NCBI GenBank assembly: GCA_037013685.1
Contig: CM072899.1
Span: 9,776,479 to 9,840,478 of the forward strand
Length of the DNA: 64,000 bases
Origin: Acridotheres tristis
Lineage: Eukaryota > Chordata > Aves > Passeriformes > Sturnidae
Direction of reading: 5' to 3'
Shown: positions 23,701-36,622 of the stretch, piece by piece
Numbering within the stretch: the first letter of the stretch is position 1
How the letters are laid out: the number at the start of each line of letters is the position of its first letter
The notes under the pieces: generated by a model
What the model saw: the letters and a program-made list of their open reading frames with translations, nothing else
Told to the model about the DNA's origin: nothing
Databases searched by the model: none
Translations under genes and position numbers: made by a program

Positions 23701-26700
23701 CCTCATTTTTTTTCTCAATTAGATGTGTTTGAAACAGAGAATTGTCTGAATAAAAATTACTTGTTTTTACATGGTGCTTTAGCATAATCCCAGAAATTAT
23801 AATTTAGGGAGTACAGATCTTCCTTGTTGTAAAGCCCTCGGGATTCCTGTGGCAAAAGGAATCAGATAAAATAGAAGCAATTAATAAAGTGTTTAATCAT
23901 TAAAAATTTTTCAACACCAGAAGATTTTGCAAATCACTCAGCAGGTTTCGTACATCCTCTGGCATTTGAAATCTTTTCAGTAATGAAAGCTAAATGAATG
24001 TTGAATACAAGTATAAGACTTAAAACAATGTTACATGGGTGTTGCATGTTAGTGTGCACAAAAACAGTATTTGAAGGGAACTGTTCAAATAAAATAAAAA
24101 TTTAAATTTTTTTTAATAAAGCAATATCCTCTTGATTATTAACAGACTAAAAGCTGCCTTAAAGAGGTTCTAAGGCTGTCATGCTCTTGTCTTCCCTTAG
24201 CATCGACTAAATAGTGGTTGAATTTACATCCCTATTTAAGGTTTCCACATCTTTTAGTACTTTGCATTGTATTTCCTCTGTGAAGTTTCCTAATTTCTGC
24301 TAACCATGTAAGCCTGGGGGCCTGCAGAGCACATCCACGCTCTATAGGAAGTGGTTTTGGTGTTGCTCTAGCAACCCCAAATCAGTACTGAGTAAGCAGA
24401 GGTGCTGCTCAGCAGAGAAATCATACAGATGTCTGTACATCCTCCTTGCTATTAAGAATGGAGGCAGCAGTTATGATGATCAAGCCTAATACCTTCAAGG
24501 AAATTGCAATTATCTCTTTTATTCCTCCCCTATGTTTTAATTTGATACAACTTCTATTCCTGGTGCTGCTTGCTGCAGCACACTCTCCACAAGTGGGGAG
24601 CCATTCTTCCCTTTGCTCAAAGTGTCCCCAGATAGGAACTCAGGGTGGGTAACAGATCCTTTGTTTGTGACTCTGCAGCAATATAAAGGGAGAAGGATCT
24701 CACCCACTGGAGAATCCAGGTCCTCTTTTACTTTACACTCAGAGCTGACTGCATTCTGGAAGGAAGAAATTAATCCTTTTCTATTTTTTTTCTAAATGCG
24801 AAGCTCCTTTAATTCACCCTTTTAAAGCATTTGGGGATCATCTGATGAAAAGTCCTAAAGAAACACAAGGCATCCCTGCTGCTTGGGTTGCAAAGCTAAA
24901 GCTCATGCTCTGAAAAGAGAAGTGTGCTTAGAACAAAGAGCTTTTGAACACAAAAACAAACCATGGCAATGCATGCTGACAAACACTTCATCTGCCTGCT
25001 GCCATTTACATTTTTTTTTACATATCCATGGAGTACTGCTGAGGGCCTTGTTCACCTTGACCTGTAACTGACACAAGTCTGTTTAAGCTTTCTTCAAAAT
25101 TAGTCCCTGCTGCCACTCAGGTATTTTTTGCTGTTGCTTTTGTTTGTTATTAATCTTTGAATTATTTCCAGTCTGAAAGCATCTTTCTAGTCTCAGAAAT
25201 ACAGGCAGAATATATGAGGCAATCCTCTAGGGACACTGAAAGAAAATCTAAAACTCCCTCCCCCATGACTCTTATACAGTCAACACATATCCTTTTGATT
25301 TCAGACCTTGTTTTAGGTCTACGCAAGAAAGGCTTTGACATCTTTAATCGAGTTTGGTTGGTTTTTTCCCCTTTAGTTTTGATTTCTTCCAGTTTTCTGG
25401 ATAGATTTCACACAGCTTGCCACCACAGCTCTAGAGGACAATAAAAAAATGTATGGGAACTCCTCCAAAGTACGTGTTTGCAAGGAGTGCTATGCCAGGA
25501 ACATCATTACCAGAGTCCCGGTAAATAATCCAGAACCAATGCCATAACTTTTATGTGTACCAGGGGCACTGAAACCCATGCTGAAATACTTGGCAAGTCT
25601 GCCCTTAAACTAGGATATATTGTATTGATATTGGCTGTGATGAACCACAACATTCCTTGGTTTTGAGGTAGTATTTCTGAAGGGGGAGGTTTTGCGATGC
25701 CAGTTCTTGTCATATGTTTTCCTGTCTCACCCTATCTCCAAGCCCAGCTAATCTGATGATATCCAACTGTCCTAATGAGCTGCATCTACTTCTAGGCTGA
25801 AGCGTTGACAGCTGCCTGTTCTATTGCCAACAAAAACTTCTGAGACAACTGTATCTCATTCCTGCAAGTACGCAAATCGCTTCATTTCTAGCACAAATAT
25901 GAGATATAATGATATTTCTTTTCATTGATCCAGGTCTAAAAAGAGGTGTGTGAAAAATGCCATCCAGCACTCAATTATTTCCTCATGTGCAGTTTAATCC
26001 CTCAGCTGAAAACAAGGGTTATGTCCATTGGTTACAGAGAAATCAAGGGCTCGTGTCCCTTACAGCAGAGGGACAGTCACACGGGCTAAGGTCAGTGAGA
26101 AGGACATGTTCCTCCAATTAATCTTGGCATGTGTTTATTTATATTTTTATACATTGGTAATTCTTCCATTTGCTGTTCTTGGATTCAGAGCTCTTGGCAA
26201 AAGCTTCAGCTTGTTCTTACTCACGGAGGATTTAATGCACTTAAATCTTCACCACCACCTTGACCACCTCAAGCACATGGGATCTGCCCTCTTCCCCAAA
26301 GCTGTTGGACCCACAGACTCATCAACCTTTCCTTCCCCTGGACTACCTTTCGAAAGCACAGAAATTGGGTAACAGGTAAGATCAGGCTCCCAACAAGCCA
26401 TTAGAAACGACTCACAACCTCTGGAGAGAAAGTTATCCAAAACAGAGACTGAATTTGCAGGATAAATTTTGTCTTGGGGGACTACAGTGTCCACAGCAAT
26501 AACAGACAATTCCCAGACAAAGATGGAGAGGAGACACACAGAAACACTGATTTTGGTCCAAATGCAGGCAGAATAAATAGAGCAACACTGCCAGTGACAG
26601 CTGATCAGGGCAGCTCATCTCCAGGCAGAACTAGTACTTCTCTTTGTCAAAAGAAAACCTGTGTCTACCCTCTGGCCCTCAAAAATTTTATGACTTGACA

Positions 26701-27615
26701 GATTCCAGGAATCATAAAAAATACTGTTGAGCCTGAGCCAAGGAGCAGAAAATCTAGGGGAAGCACATCTAGTCCTGGCAAACTTGTGGCAGCCCAGGTC
26801 ACCACTGTGGGCTCTCCTGTGCCAGTCTTTCACACTTTTCCCAGCTGAAGATAGGATCCATTTCTTCAATTCAGCTTTGCCTCAGTAAGTTACACACATA
26901 CAAGCTCAAAAACTCAAAACTCTTGCCTAGGATAAGGCTGGAAGGAAGGACAGTTTGTTATTCTTCTAAGAGGTTTATGTAGGTTTTTAAAATTAATTCT
27001 TGGGATATGCTCAAACACTGCAATGGTGGAGACGATATAAGTAGCTAGATTAGAGCAACAGACATAACAGCGGTGTTGGATACTGAAATAACAGCCATTG
27101 CCAGTTCCATGGGAAGAGAGGACAAATGAATAAACATCAATCATAACATCTGAAACCACTAGGCTTGGAAAAGCCTCTTGATTTTAGGAAAAATCCACTG
27201 AAAGATGCCAGGGCTAGATCTGGCATCTGACTTTTTCTCAGGAGTATAATTGCCATTGAGGAAGAATAGGATTTTTGAGGAGCCATAAATCCAGGAACCT
27301 TCTATACTATTGTCCTTTAACCAGTAAGCTCTATGGACAAATACAAGGGTTGGTTTGTTTTGTAGGTCTTATTTTTGTTTTATTTTAAATCTGTAGTTTT
27401 CCCTAAGCGTTTTTTTCCAAATGTTTTTCATGATGAAAAATTGCATGCTGTCCCAGGATGGTGTATAAACTGAATGCAAAGGTAAGCAAAATATTCAAAT
27501 ATCTCCTGAGTACAAGATGGTCTCACCTCCACAAGACCTTCTCCACTGTTGGCAGATCCAACAAAGGCAGGAAAGAATTCAGGAGGAAATGGGAAATATA
27601 TGAACGTCAGTGCAA
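20771..27615. other. Unique non-coding DNA
   Basis: No coding exon can be supported. Segments 21400-21850 and 22570-23030 are slightly GC-richer, and open frames of 139-144 codons occur there. They overlap on both strands and show no domain or family resemblance. The stretch 23600-24300 is AT-rich and featureless. The 114-codon frame at 26028-26372 (plus) has a hydrophobic segment but no recognised family and no start context, so it is not called. Confidence 0.55.
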
Positions 27616-27768
27616 CTATACTATACTATACTATACTATACTATACTATACTATACTATACTATACTATACTATACTATACTATACTATACTATACTATA
27701 CTATACACTATACTATACACTATACTATACACTATACTATACTATAGTATACTGTACTATACTATACT
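27616..27768 (+). repeat. (CTATA)n pentanucleotide microsatellite
   Basis: There are 18 perfect CTATA units at 27616-27705, followed by about 60 bp of imperfect units with CTATACA variants and one inverted stretch (TATACTATAGTATAC). Open Tyr/Thr/Ile-Leu frames through it are artefacts. It is likely polymorphic and prone to unwinding because it is almost entirely A/T. Confidence 0.97.
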
Positions 27769-30171
27769 AAAGTCCTACCTCAGCCTATGGGACCAGAAAG
27801 GTATTTTAGTTTCTGGTGTTATTTACAAAGATGTTTCTGAAGGAACACAGACTGTGCTATTTTGGGGAGGGAGGAATTGGCTTCTTTGGGATTACTCAAA
27901 GCATATTAAATAAGAAGCTTTCTGTATTCCTCACAGCTGGAGACCAATCATTGCAACACAGATAGAAAAGCTGGAGGCTGAAAGAAGAGAAATTCTCTGA
28001 TTTAACCCGAGTTCCTTACACACAGAGCTGGTGTGTGCAAAATGTGTCCAGGTTCTGTGAAGTGTGAGATACTGAATATCTCTGTCTGCCTCAGCAATAT
28101 TTGGAGCTTTATGTTGAGCTGAGTGCTCAAATCCCAGAAGATGGCATTGGGAGGCCAATCCCTTAGGACATCCTTGGTGTCAAATTCTTTGAGGATACTT
28201 GAGTAGACTAACTGCATCACAGTGAGGTGACATTTACCTTCAACAGAGCATGGAGAAGACCATGTGTTCAGCTTTGATTTCCTCAGTAAAAGAAAAATCT
28301 TAAAGAATAAATTAAAACATAACCATAATCCAGTTTTAACAGGCTCGAGGTATTGATTCAAGATGGGGATGCCCAAAATGCACATTAAGGGTGGAATGCT
28401 GGCACCATGAATATCAGCAAGAAAATCTCCTGGTGGCTGCATTGCAACTGTGTCCATACAGTTTATCCAGACAAAGACAGTATAAACACCAGAGGCTCAA
28501 TTGTCCCTGAGCTAACAGTGCTCAGTTGTTTAAGAGCAGGAAATGGCCCACCCTTTTCCCACCTTTGTACACCCAGACAGGGGTCAGACACAGTGTAGCT
28601 GCCACAAGGGCAAGGCTGATCCGAGCTAGTGTCTGACACAGGGTGACAGAGGCAGGGGGATGGCAGAGCTGCTGCCCTGGAGCTCTGCCAGTGACTGCAG
28701 TGGTGGCACAAATGGGGAGAACATATGGTCAATCTGTGAAAATTCCTCGTGGGCAAGCAGATACTTTCTATCAGTTATCTTGGAGAAACGGGCTTAAACC
28801 ACTGCTCAAGACAGAGTTTTCTTTCTTAAAGTCAATACTCAGGTGAAAGAAAGATTCCAATAGTTTCCCTTAATAGTCTTCTTATATGGTAAAGAAGTCC
28901 AAGGAAATAAAAGTACCACTGTCATTGACACAACACAATCCCACCTCCTTCCAGTATCTTTTGCTACCATAACAGGATCCTGAAGTAGTTGTTTTTAGTT
29001 CAGGATCAAGATGATTTCATCTCTCACATTCATTATCTGAATAAATGAGTACATACTTCTCTCATTCTTCATATTTGTCTTGATTATTCACCTTTGGTAA
29101 TGGAACATGTAACAGGAGTGGGAAGGCATGAGTTCACTGCCAGGGAGTGCCTCTGCAGGCAAAATGAGATGCAAGTACAAAAATCAAAAGCCATGATGGA
29201 AGAGAAAACTATTTTTTTATTTTCTCTTAACCTAAAAACTCAAGGCAAAATAGTTGTCCAGGCCTCTCCAGGAGCTCCCCACATATTAAGCATTGTGAAG
29301 TCCCCATCTTGGGAATAGTGGGATCAGGCATTGAGAGCTGAATTTCCATGCTACATAGACATGCACACATTTAATCCGGTTGTGGTTTCCTTAATATGCA
29401 AGGATTCTAAAGTCAGCTCTGGTTTGACTCATCAGTTCCAGCTAATTTTCAAGCTAAGGACTCTAATAAGCAGATTCAAGAGCATCTGGGCAAATTTAGC
29501 TCCAACCAATTTGCCTCAAGAACATCCTTTGAATACATTTGCATAGTCTGTGTTCACAAAGCTACATAAAACATGCTTTGCCAGCTGCTGGCTGGGCCCC
29601 TCAGCCTGGCACACTTGTCACTGCTGAATATCCTCTGAAGCCGTGACAAAGTGCTTATAGTCATTTGCTTTTCCTTTAATTGATATTATTTGTACCCCTG
29701 TACCACGGTGTGCAACAAATTCCTGGAATAATGATGATTTAAATGCTGGACAGGCAGTGTGTAGGCAGGGTGCTCATGCCCCATGTCACTGTGCCACAAC
29801 TTTGACCTGATGACAGGATGTCTGAGAGTAAGAATGCAGAGCCATCACTAGCACCGGGCTTGCCTTTCCCTCTGCAGTGCCAAGTTTGATAGTCTCTTTG
29901 GTGATTCAGGCACATGCCCATTAAGAAAGTTTATTTTAAAGAGGTCAGGTAGCAGCTGATGGGTGGTAGGAATGTTTTAGTATTCCAAAACAGGCAGTGT
30001 TTGAATGAACAATCTGCAGATGCGAATGTCAGCAGATGTATTGGCAATACCACGTGCTGGAGTCTTTGTGAACTCTGAGTACTTGCTGTTTGGTGCCTAA
30101 TTATAGTCCCTGGAGCAGATCATTACTTGCAGAGTATTGAGATCTAGGGATCCTGGTCAGGTTTGGAGTCT
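27769..30171. other. Unique non-coding DNA
   Basis: No exon or clear repeat is seen. The 151-codon minus frame at 28002-28457 has no recognisable domain. The block at about 29480-29560 (TTTGCATAGTC, AATTTGCC) has the look of a conserved non-coding element but cannot be tested here. Confidence 0.5.
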
Positions 30172-30240
30172 CTTTGTGCCAGGTGCTGCACAAACACCAA
30201 TGCCAGCTCTGGTAGACCCTACAAGCTAAGACCCTGCAAA
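30172..30240. mobile_element. L3-like ancient LINE 3' relic
   Basis: The core GTGCCAGGTGCTGCACAAAC, followed by ACCCTACAAGCTAAGAC, resembles the 3' region of the old amniote L3/CR1-like LINEs ('tgccaggcactgtacaaacac ... cagtccctgccc ... agcttacaatctaa'). Short and diverged. Strand not assigned. Confidence 0.5.
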
Positions 30241-33200
30241 CTCTTCCCCATGTACTAAACTTTCTGCACAGCTGTAACTTTACCAGGTTCAGTCTGAGCT
30301 GTGCAGATATGAAGCTCTATTGTGTTCTAGTTAATTACCTATTTAACACCTACTGAACACTCCGAAACTGCTTAAAAGCATGAAGTAAATCATGCACATA
30401 AATGTTGGTAGAATGTGGGGCTTAATAAAGACCAGCAGCAATACAGGCAGGAAAGCTTCAGTGAGAGGGAAGACAAAAGTAACCATAAAGGGAACATGTG
30501 ATTATGTAGCCTGGCTACATACATAATCTGTGGGCTTCACGGCTTGGGAATTTTGTTTGTTTGCTTAATGTAAATGAGCAAGAGAATATAAAGAATCCCT
30601 GCCACCTCCTGAAGCCAGAGTTGCAGTGTTGTAGACCTCGCTCAGTGCATTTTTAAGTCCTTCCTTGTTCAGCAAAACACTAGGCCATGTTTTGCACTCT
30701 AAGAGAAGAAGACCAAATAGCACGTTCTGGGCAAGAACTGAGGGACCACTCGCCGACAAAGTGCAAACTCAAATAAACATGCTATCCCAAAAATACTCCT
30801 GTACAATAAGCATATGGAGGGAGGAACCTCTGAGGTTGGGGGTGATTTTTCTTTAGTATTTGTGAACTTTTTTCTGTGCTCCAAAAGCCACCTTTAGGAG
30901 TGCTCTGTATTCAGTCGAATTTAGATATACCCACTTTAGATGCAAGTTCTCACCATACATCACTTTCAGAACAAGTTTCTTTGTAAGCTGTTAAGAGAAA
31001 ATGTTTATAGTCATATAATACTCAAGTAAAAATGCAAACTGAGTAATAGAGGTAATATCTTTTCCTTCGGTTTACTGGAGTTTCCCTGTTGTGCAAAGTT
31101 TTGTCACATCCTCATTTTGCCTTGACTTGTACTTTTTGTTTTCCATGGGCAGTTTAACAAGCTGAAGTTCAGAGAATTTGCAGAGCGCATTTGTTTTGGA
31201 CTGACAATATTTCCAGGGAACCAGAATTCCTAAAACAAATTATGTTAATCAGAAAGGTGTTGTAGCTTATCTGCTTTGGGAACACTGAGATAACAGATCA
31301 CCTTTAACTTACTGACACACTTTTGAGTTTTGGCTACTGAATAGTTGCAACAATCTACACATCGAGTATCAGCTATTTGTAGCGCTTGGCAAACAGGATA
31401 AAAAAGGTGAAACTCTGATTTTTTATCAGCTCTCTGCAGGTTTAAAAGTCTTATTTAACAAAGAGTTTCTATACTGAAGTTAAGCATACATTGGAGATAA
31501 GCAAAGGCCTGAAAGCTTTGCTGAATTCACACTCAGTTAGGTAAGGTTACAGGGTTTTTGCTTAATCTGGGCCACAGCTAACAGCTGGGTAGTGATACTG
31601 GGTGCAACAGCCAGGACTCCAAGGAGGGTGCGGATTCTATTTTTGACCCACTTATATTGATTGCTATTCAAGTTTTGTGTCAGTTACAACACGTTACATA
31701 GACACAGAAAATCTACAAACAAGCCCAAGTTACCTTTTTGGTTTAACAACACCTCACTTCAGAGCCCTTCAGTTTTTTACCTTGTCTGGTGGCTTTCTTT
31801 TCACCCCAGTATGCCAAGTTGGCTGATCTTATTGAATATTGATATGGGAAAGAAACAAGCCTCCCCTTTATTTAACACGAGTCTTGTTTGCTCTTCCTGG
31901 CATTGGATCTTTATTACGTCTGCAGGGAGGGTTAGCTTTTAATCTGTGTTATTGCAATGTGTCTCCATCAAGATAGAGGCATGCCCCAGCAGGACAAGAT
32001 GCTGTGAAAGTTCAGGTTGCTGCTCTTTGTTTCCAGCAAAGGAAATAAATGTTTTAGCCACCCATGTTGAATCACCAGTGGCCAACATGGAAACTTTCTG
32101 TAGACCAAAAGCTACCAGACCATTGATATTTACAACGCCCAGGATGCAGCTCAGGGACCAGCAAGTCAAAGGCTGAATCTTGAATTTTCTACTGAAGTCG
32201 TGATCTTGTTAAGCTTGACTTGCTTAAGAAATCTTCCTTCATGATATTAAACCTTCTGATTTTAACATGAACCCAATACCTTTCCTACTGAAATCCTCCC
32301 TGAATGGCATTAGGAGAAGCCAAAACTTGTGGATTACCCTGGTGAAAGAACATGCTATGAGCAGGCATTATGGGCTTTGGGAGGAACAAAACAGAACACA
32401 ATAATGATTAGAAATCACAGGATCCCACTCTCAAACCAAACACAAGGTCCTTACAAGTTTTCCTCTGAAATGAGGGGAAGGTTGGCTTTCAGGGCTATGT
32501 CAATGCTGTATTGCAACACACCTTTGCCATAACTTGGGTTGACAGTTCTCAGTGTACCTGTCTGTGGACAGAACACACTTTCCAAAGGTATTTATGACTT
32601 TCACACACAGATCTTGTTCTTTCCAACAAAAGCAAATGAAGCTCATGAAGAAAGACACTTAGATTATGACAATCTGCTGACACACATGAAAAAAGTGGTT
32701 TTTTTCAACTCAGAATAGCCAGAATACCCCTATGAAATATTCTTTCTCACACAACATACTGTTTTCTCATTATGTGTGTTGACATTTTTCAGACTGACCT
32801 CAGCTAGATATTTTGTTCCGGAGTCCCCATTTAGTGGAACATTTAAACAATAACACTTTGAAGCATGCTCAGTCTCTCTTTTGAAGTCCATTCAGGCTCT
32901 GCCCTAGGGTCAGCAGGCGCATTCCAGCAATGATGCACCGACCATCTGCTGTACAAGTTTAAATCCCACTGGTCCTATACCTAGAGGTACTAACATGTTG
33001 CATAACTAGCACTGAAAAACAGCCTGTCATTTCAGATGGAGTTTGGATTTATTCCTATAGCTCTCTTATGCTCCCACTGGAGGGCCTGTGTACAGTAACC
33101 TTTGAGTGTGGTTTCTGGGAACTACAAAGTAATGAGATAAATAATAAGAAATGACAATAAATTCTTGCATCCAAAATCTTTATTTTTTTTTGCCCATTTA

Positions 33201-33586
33201 CACCCTGGCTCTGTGATTCTCTGAGTTCACTGTCTGGCATGCCATTTAGGTGCCTTCCTATTCCAGACTTTTCACTTAGGTGGGCTCTGGCTTAGTTACC
33301 CTAAATAGTGATCCATAGCTTAGTGTCAACTGCTGAACAAGGGAAAACCAGAATGGTGCAATGTAAAGGGTGAATTTTTCAAGAAAAGGCCAATGATTCA
33401 GATGACCAGGGACTATATACTTGGGTAGCAATCTGGCATCAAAAACACGACAAAAATCTCTGCCAAGAAAAGTCTTTGTCTATATATTTGATCCATTGTG
33501 CTTTAATGTTAACTAGTCATTATTAAACTTAACAATGCATTGGCTGAGGTTAATGTATATCAGACCCAAGCACTGTTGGTCTCATT
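30241..33586. other. Unique non-coding DNA
   Basis: Nothing identifiable. The 31661-31942 plus-strand frame (93 codons) and the overlapping frames near 31940-32176 show no domain. There is no repeat beyond short A/T runs. Confidence 0.5.
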
Positions 33587-33655
33587 GATGCTATGTAAAC
33601 ACAGAGGAAGGAGTGGTCCCTGCCCTTGGGAGTTTAAAATCTAAACTTGGACAAT
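33587..33655. mobile_element. L3-like ancient LINE 3' relic, second copy
   Basis: The sequence reads GATGCTATGTAAACACAGAG, then GGTCCCTGCCC, then GAGTTTAAAATCTAAAC. This is the full landmark order of the L3-like 3' end ('gctgtgtaaacacag ... ggtccctgccc ... gagtttacaatctaa'). It is better preserved than the copy at 30.2 kb. Confidence 0.6.
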
Positions 33656-34343
33656 ACACTTCAAACATATGGTATATCCTGCAGGCTGAATTACCAAACT
33701 TCAATCAGCATTAGCCTTAACAATTAATTTATGTTGCACACATGTTCTGCAGCTGGGGGCATTAGCCCTGATAGCCCCTTGACAGAAATGTGAGTGTATA
33801 TCCATGCTGACCTTTTAATGGTGCAGAAGGACATGGCAACAAGAAGGAGAAGATCAGCTGAGACCTGTGCCATGGGGTATGGCACGAGGGTGAGCATGGC
33901 AGAGAGCCATGGAGTATAAAAAAGGAGATGGGGAAGTCTTGTGGCATAAGTGAAGGAGAACAGCCATATCAGAGCAAGTTTTTTCAGAGCAGCTCTAGCA
34001 CTAGCTGAGCACCAAAAGAAGTGGGCACATTTCCACTTCTGAGTATCTGTCACTTATTTAGATGCCTCCTTGGAAACTGAGTTCTCCGGAAAATCTGTCT
34101 TCAGCAGTGGGTGCGGAGCACTAGACAATCTGGCCTGTTCATTTTCTCAGTATGTGGTTCATCTGTTCTAAGGAACAAGTCCTTCTGGAAAAGGGGAAAA
34201 AAAAGGGCAGAGAGAAATGTTGGATACAGAAAAGTATGCAAGCTGCCTCGTGGGCTAATGATCAAGAAAGACAGAATAAGCAAAATTTCATAAACCAAAT
34301 GAAGTCAAATGTCTTATAAACACTGCAGTAGTCCAGGAAAGAT

Positions 34344-34435
34344 GGTGGACATGAGTTAAAGCACTGAGTAGGAGTCAGAAGATATGAACTGGCTGCATTG
34401 CTTCATCTCCTTGTACAAAATATTCTTATCTGACT
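34344..34435 (+). mobile_element. MIR-like SINE relic
   Basis: The run GTTAAAGCACTGAGTAGGAG, followed by TCAGAAGATATGAACTGG, recalls the 5' tRNA-derived part of MIR ('ggttaaagcactggactaggagtcaggagacctggg'). The later GCTTCATCTCCTTGTACAAA recalls 'cctcagtttcctcatctgtaaa'. The middle appears shortened. Confidence 0.4.
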
Positions 34436-35082
34436 AAAAAGAAAGAAAAAATCAGATGGAATATGAATATTTGACCCACTATCCTATAGGAGGAAATCCT
34501 GAACATTAGTTCAGATCAAAACATGGCCTCAGAAGGAAGGAGCAGCCCATGGAGTTGAGGGGAGATCATCTGAGGCTTTCTGCCTCCATAAAACAGAGTT
34601 GAAAATTGCACAACAGAGCACGAAGGGACCTAAAGTTGTAAAGCATAATGTGGGACACACTTCCATGTAGGCAGAAATCCAGCCCAAAGCTGTGGAGGGA
34701 TATAAATCTCCCATTTGTTTGCCATGCCACATGATGGAGTGTGACGTGTGGCACTAGTGGTAGCCAGTCAAGTTTTTAGTCAGAGCTCCTCAGGCCTTGC
34801 TGTCCCCTCTGAACCAGCACAGTCACCTGTTGCATAATGCACCTCTCTCTGCGTCACCTCCAAACTTGTCCTCGCATCTCCCTGGTGGGATCCTGTAAGA
34901 GGATTGGCTGGGCCACGAGGGAGCAACTCCATTGTGTGAGCACAAAAAGCCACGTTCATTAGTAGGCAGGCATTTTAGAACCAGTCGTGGAAAAAGAGTG
35001 GATTTGCCATTAAATCAGATATTCTTGGAGGTTTTCCTCAACACTACTCCCTCTTTAAAGCTAACAGAAGCAATTGAGAAAA

Positions 35083-35160
35083 CTGCTTAGTAATTCCTGG
35101 GTTCCAGTCCCAGCTCTGACATGAACTCTGAGGCCAATATAATCCTCTTGTTCCTTACAA
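35083..35160 (+). mobile_element. MIR-like SINE relic with B-box
   Basis: CCTGGGTTCCAGTCCCAGCT at 35097-35116 matches the tRNA-like B-box region of MIR ('cctgggttcgaatcccggctctg'). The Pol III B-box core is GGTTCCAGTCC at 35100-35110. The sequence continues with TGACATGAACTCTGAGGCC and becomes unrecognisable by about 35160. No functional Pol III promoter is implied. Confidence 0.5.
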
Positions 35161-35222
35161 TAAGGCCTCAATCCTCCCCTGCTGTAAATCAGCCTAATGC
35201 CATTCACACAAGTTAGTGCTAC
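35161..35222. repeat. Half of ancient palindromic repeat
   Basis: CTCAATCCTCCCCTGCTGTA, then AATCAGCCTAATGCCATTCA, resembles the left arm of the palindromic repeat seen at 16.3 kb ('cctcagctggtgtaaatcagcatagctccatt'). It abuts the MIR-like relic on its left. Confidence 0.35.
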
Positions 35223-36568
35223 CCCATTGGAAGATTTGGTTCAGAAATTAGGGCACCACGGGACAGGACCATGCAGGAATATGCAGGAAAATCTGTTCCC
35301 CAGAGAAGTTTACACTCCAAACCAAGAATATGTGTGCTTGTGAGCTGTCTTCATGACATTTTGGGCCCACAGAGTGGTTGCCTCCTGACGGGACATGTTC
35401 CTGTGAGATGCAGGTTTGTGGGTGATGGCTATCTCTCAGGGTAATTAACCATCCTCAGTTGCTGCTGCCAGTGAAGGGAGGGAGATTTGCAGTGCCCACT
35501 GCACAGCCATAGATTCACTCTGCAGAGGAGTGTCATTGCTTTCTTCCTTGCTTTTCCAGAGACTTGCTTAGGGGCCAGATCAGGAGCTGGGAATCACCCA
35601 AAATTTAAACCAGGGTCCTAGTTCACATCCATTGCCATTTTCTAGTTCATTTTGCCCTCTTCTCGGTAAACAGCAAATATTTTCTTGGAATCAGTCTAAT
35701 TTCTTATGCCAGTGGCAAAATAAACCCCAGCTCATCATGGATGTGTCCTTTCCAAAGAATTACCACAAAAATGTCTGAAACCCTATAAAGGCTGTTAATG
35801 ACTATAAATCTCCATAGGGCTTTTCCCCCCCTTCCTCGTCCCTCTTTTCTCCTTGCTCTGACGAGCTGGTGAGTTGGGAATGGCTTTAAATACCACAATA
35901 GTCATGGCAGGACATCAAGAAAGAAAAAGGAACAGGGTTTTGAAATACTTTGTGTCAGGCTCCAAGCACTTGAGTTGGTGCTTAGCTGACTGGTGTGTAC
36001 CACACAGCAGTCAGATGATCCCTGCAGCTTTGGGAAATAGGAGAAACTCTGGAGAAGGGTGGGGGGGAAATGGTCTCTCCCACATTGGTCTTTATTGTCT
36101 TATGGATTTTATCACAGTATTGTTCTTTATTTCCTGCTATTTATAGGCTCTCATGTTTTGTGCTGCTTTCATGTTTGTGTTATCTGCCTTCCCACGACAT
36201 GCTTCACCCCAGCCCTTGCCTACAGCTGGGTCCAAAAGGCACATGGTTTGGAATGACACATCAGGGATCATCTTCCTTCCCTGAGCAATGAAAGCAAACT
36301 GCCCTTTTCTGAAGCACCGAGCAACCTAGAGATGGTGATTTAAATGATGGTGGTTGTTCTTCAAGCTCTCAATAAAGGGACTGAAGAGTTTGACACTGGG
36401 CTTTTGGTTGTCAAGCAATGGCATTCTTTAAAAGTCCCAGACAGTGATGCTGGGGCTGTTTGCTCTGAAGTCCACATTTTACGATTAATTTAAACCATCA
36501 GCCCATCAGTACATGACTTGATGATAACCACTCCAAAAACTTCATCTGACTTCTTTTATAACTCTTGT

Positions 36569-36622
36569 CTTTGTGCAAGGTGCTGCAGAGAGAATGTGCT
36601 ACAGGGGCTGTCTCTGTCCTAA
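36569..36622. mobile_element. Possible L3-like relic, third copy
   Basis: TTTGTGCAAGGTGCTGCAGA, then CAGGGGCTGTCTCTGTCCTA, has the spacing of the L3-like 3' end but is weaker than the copies at 30.2 and 33.6 kb. Confidence 0.3.

Noticed and set aside
27458..27913. 151-codon frame with Tyr-Thr-Ile-Leu repeats
   Set aside because: Most of it is the (CTATA)n array, and the flanks show no domain.
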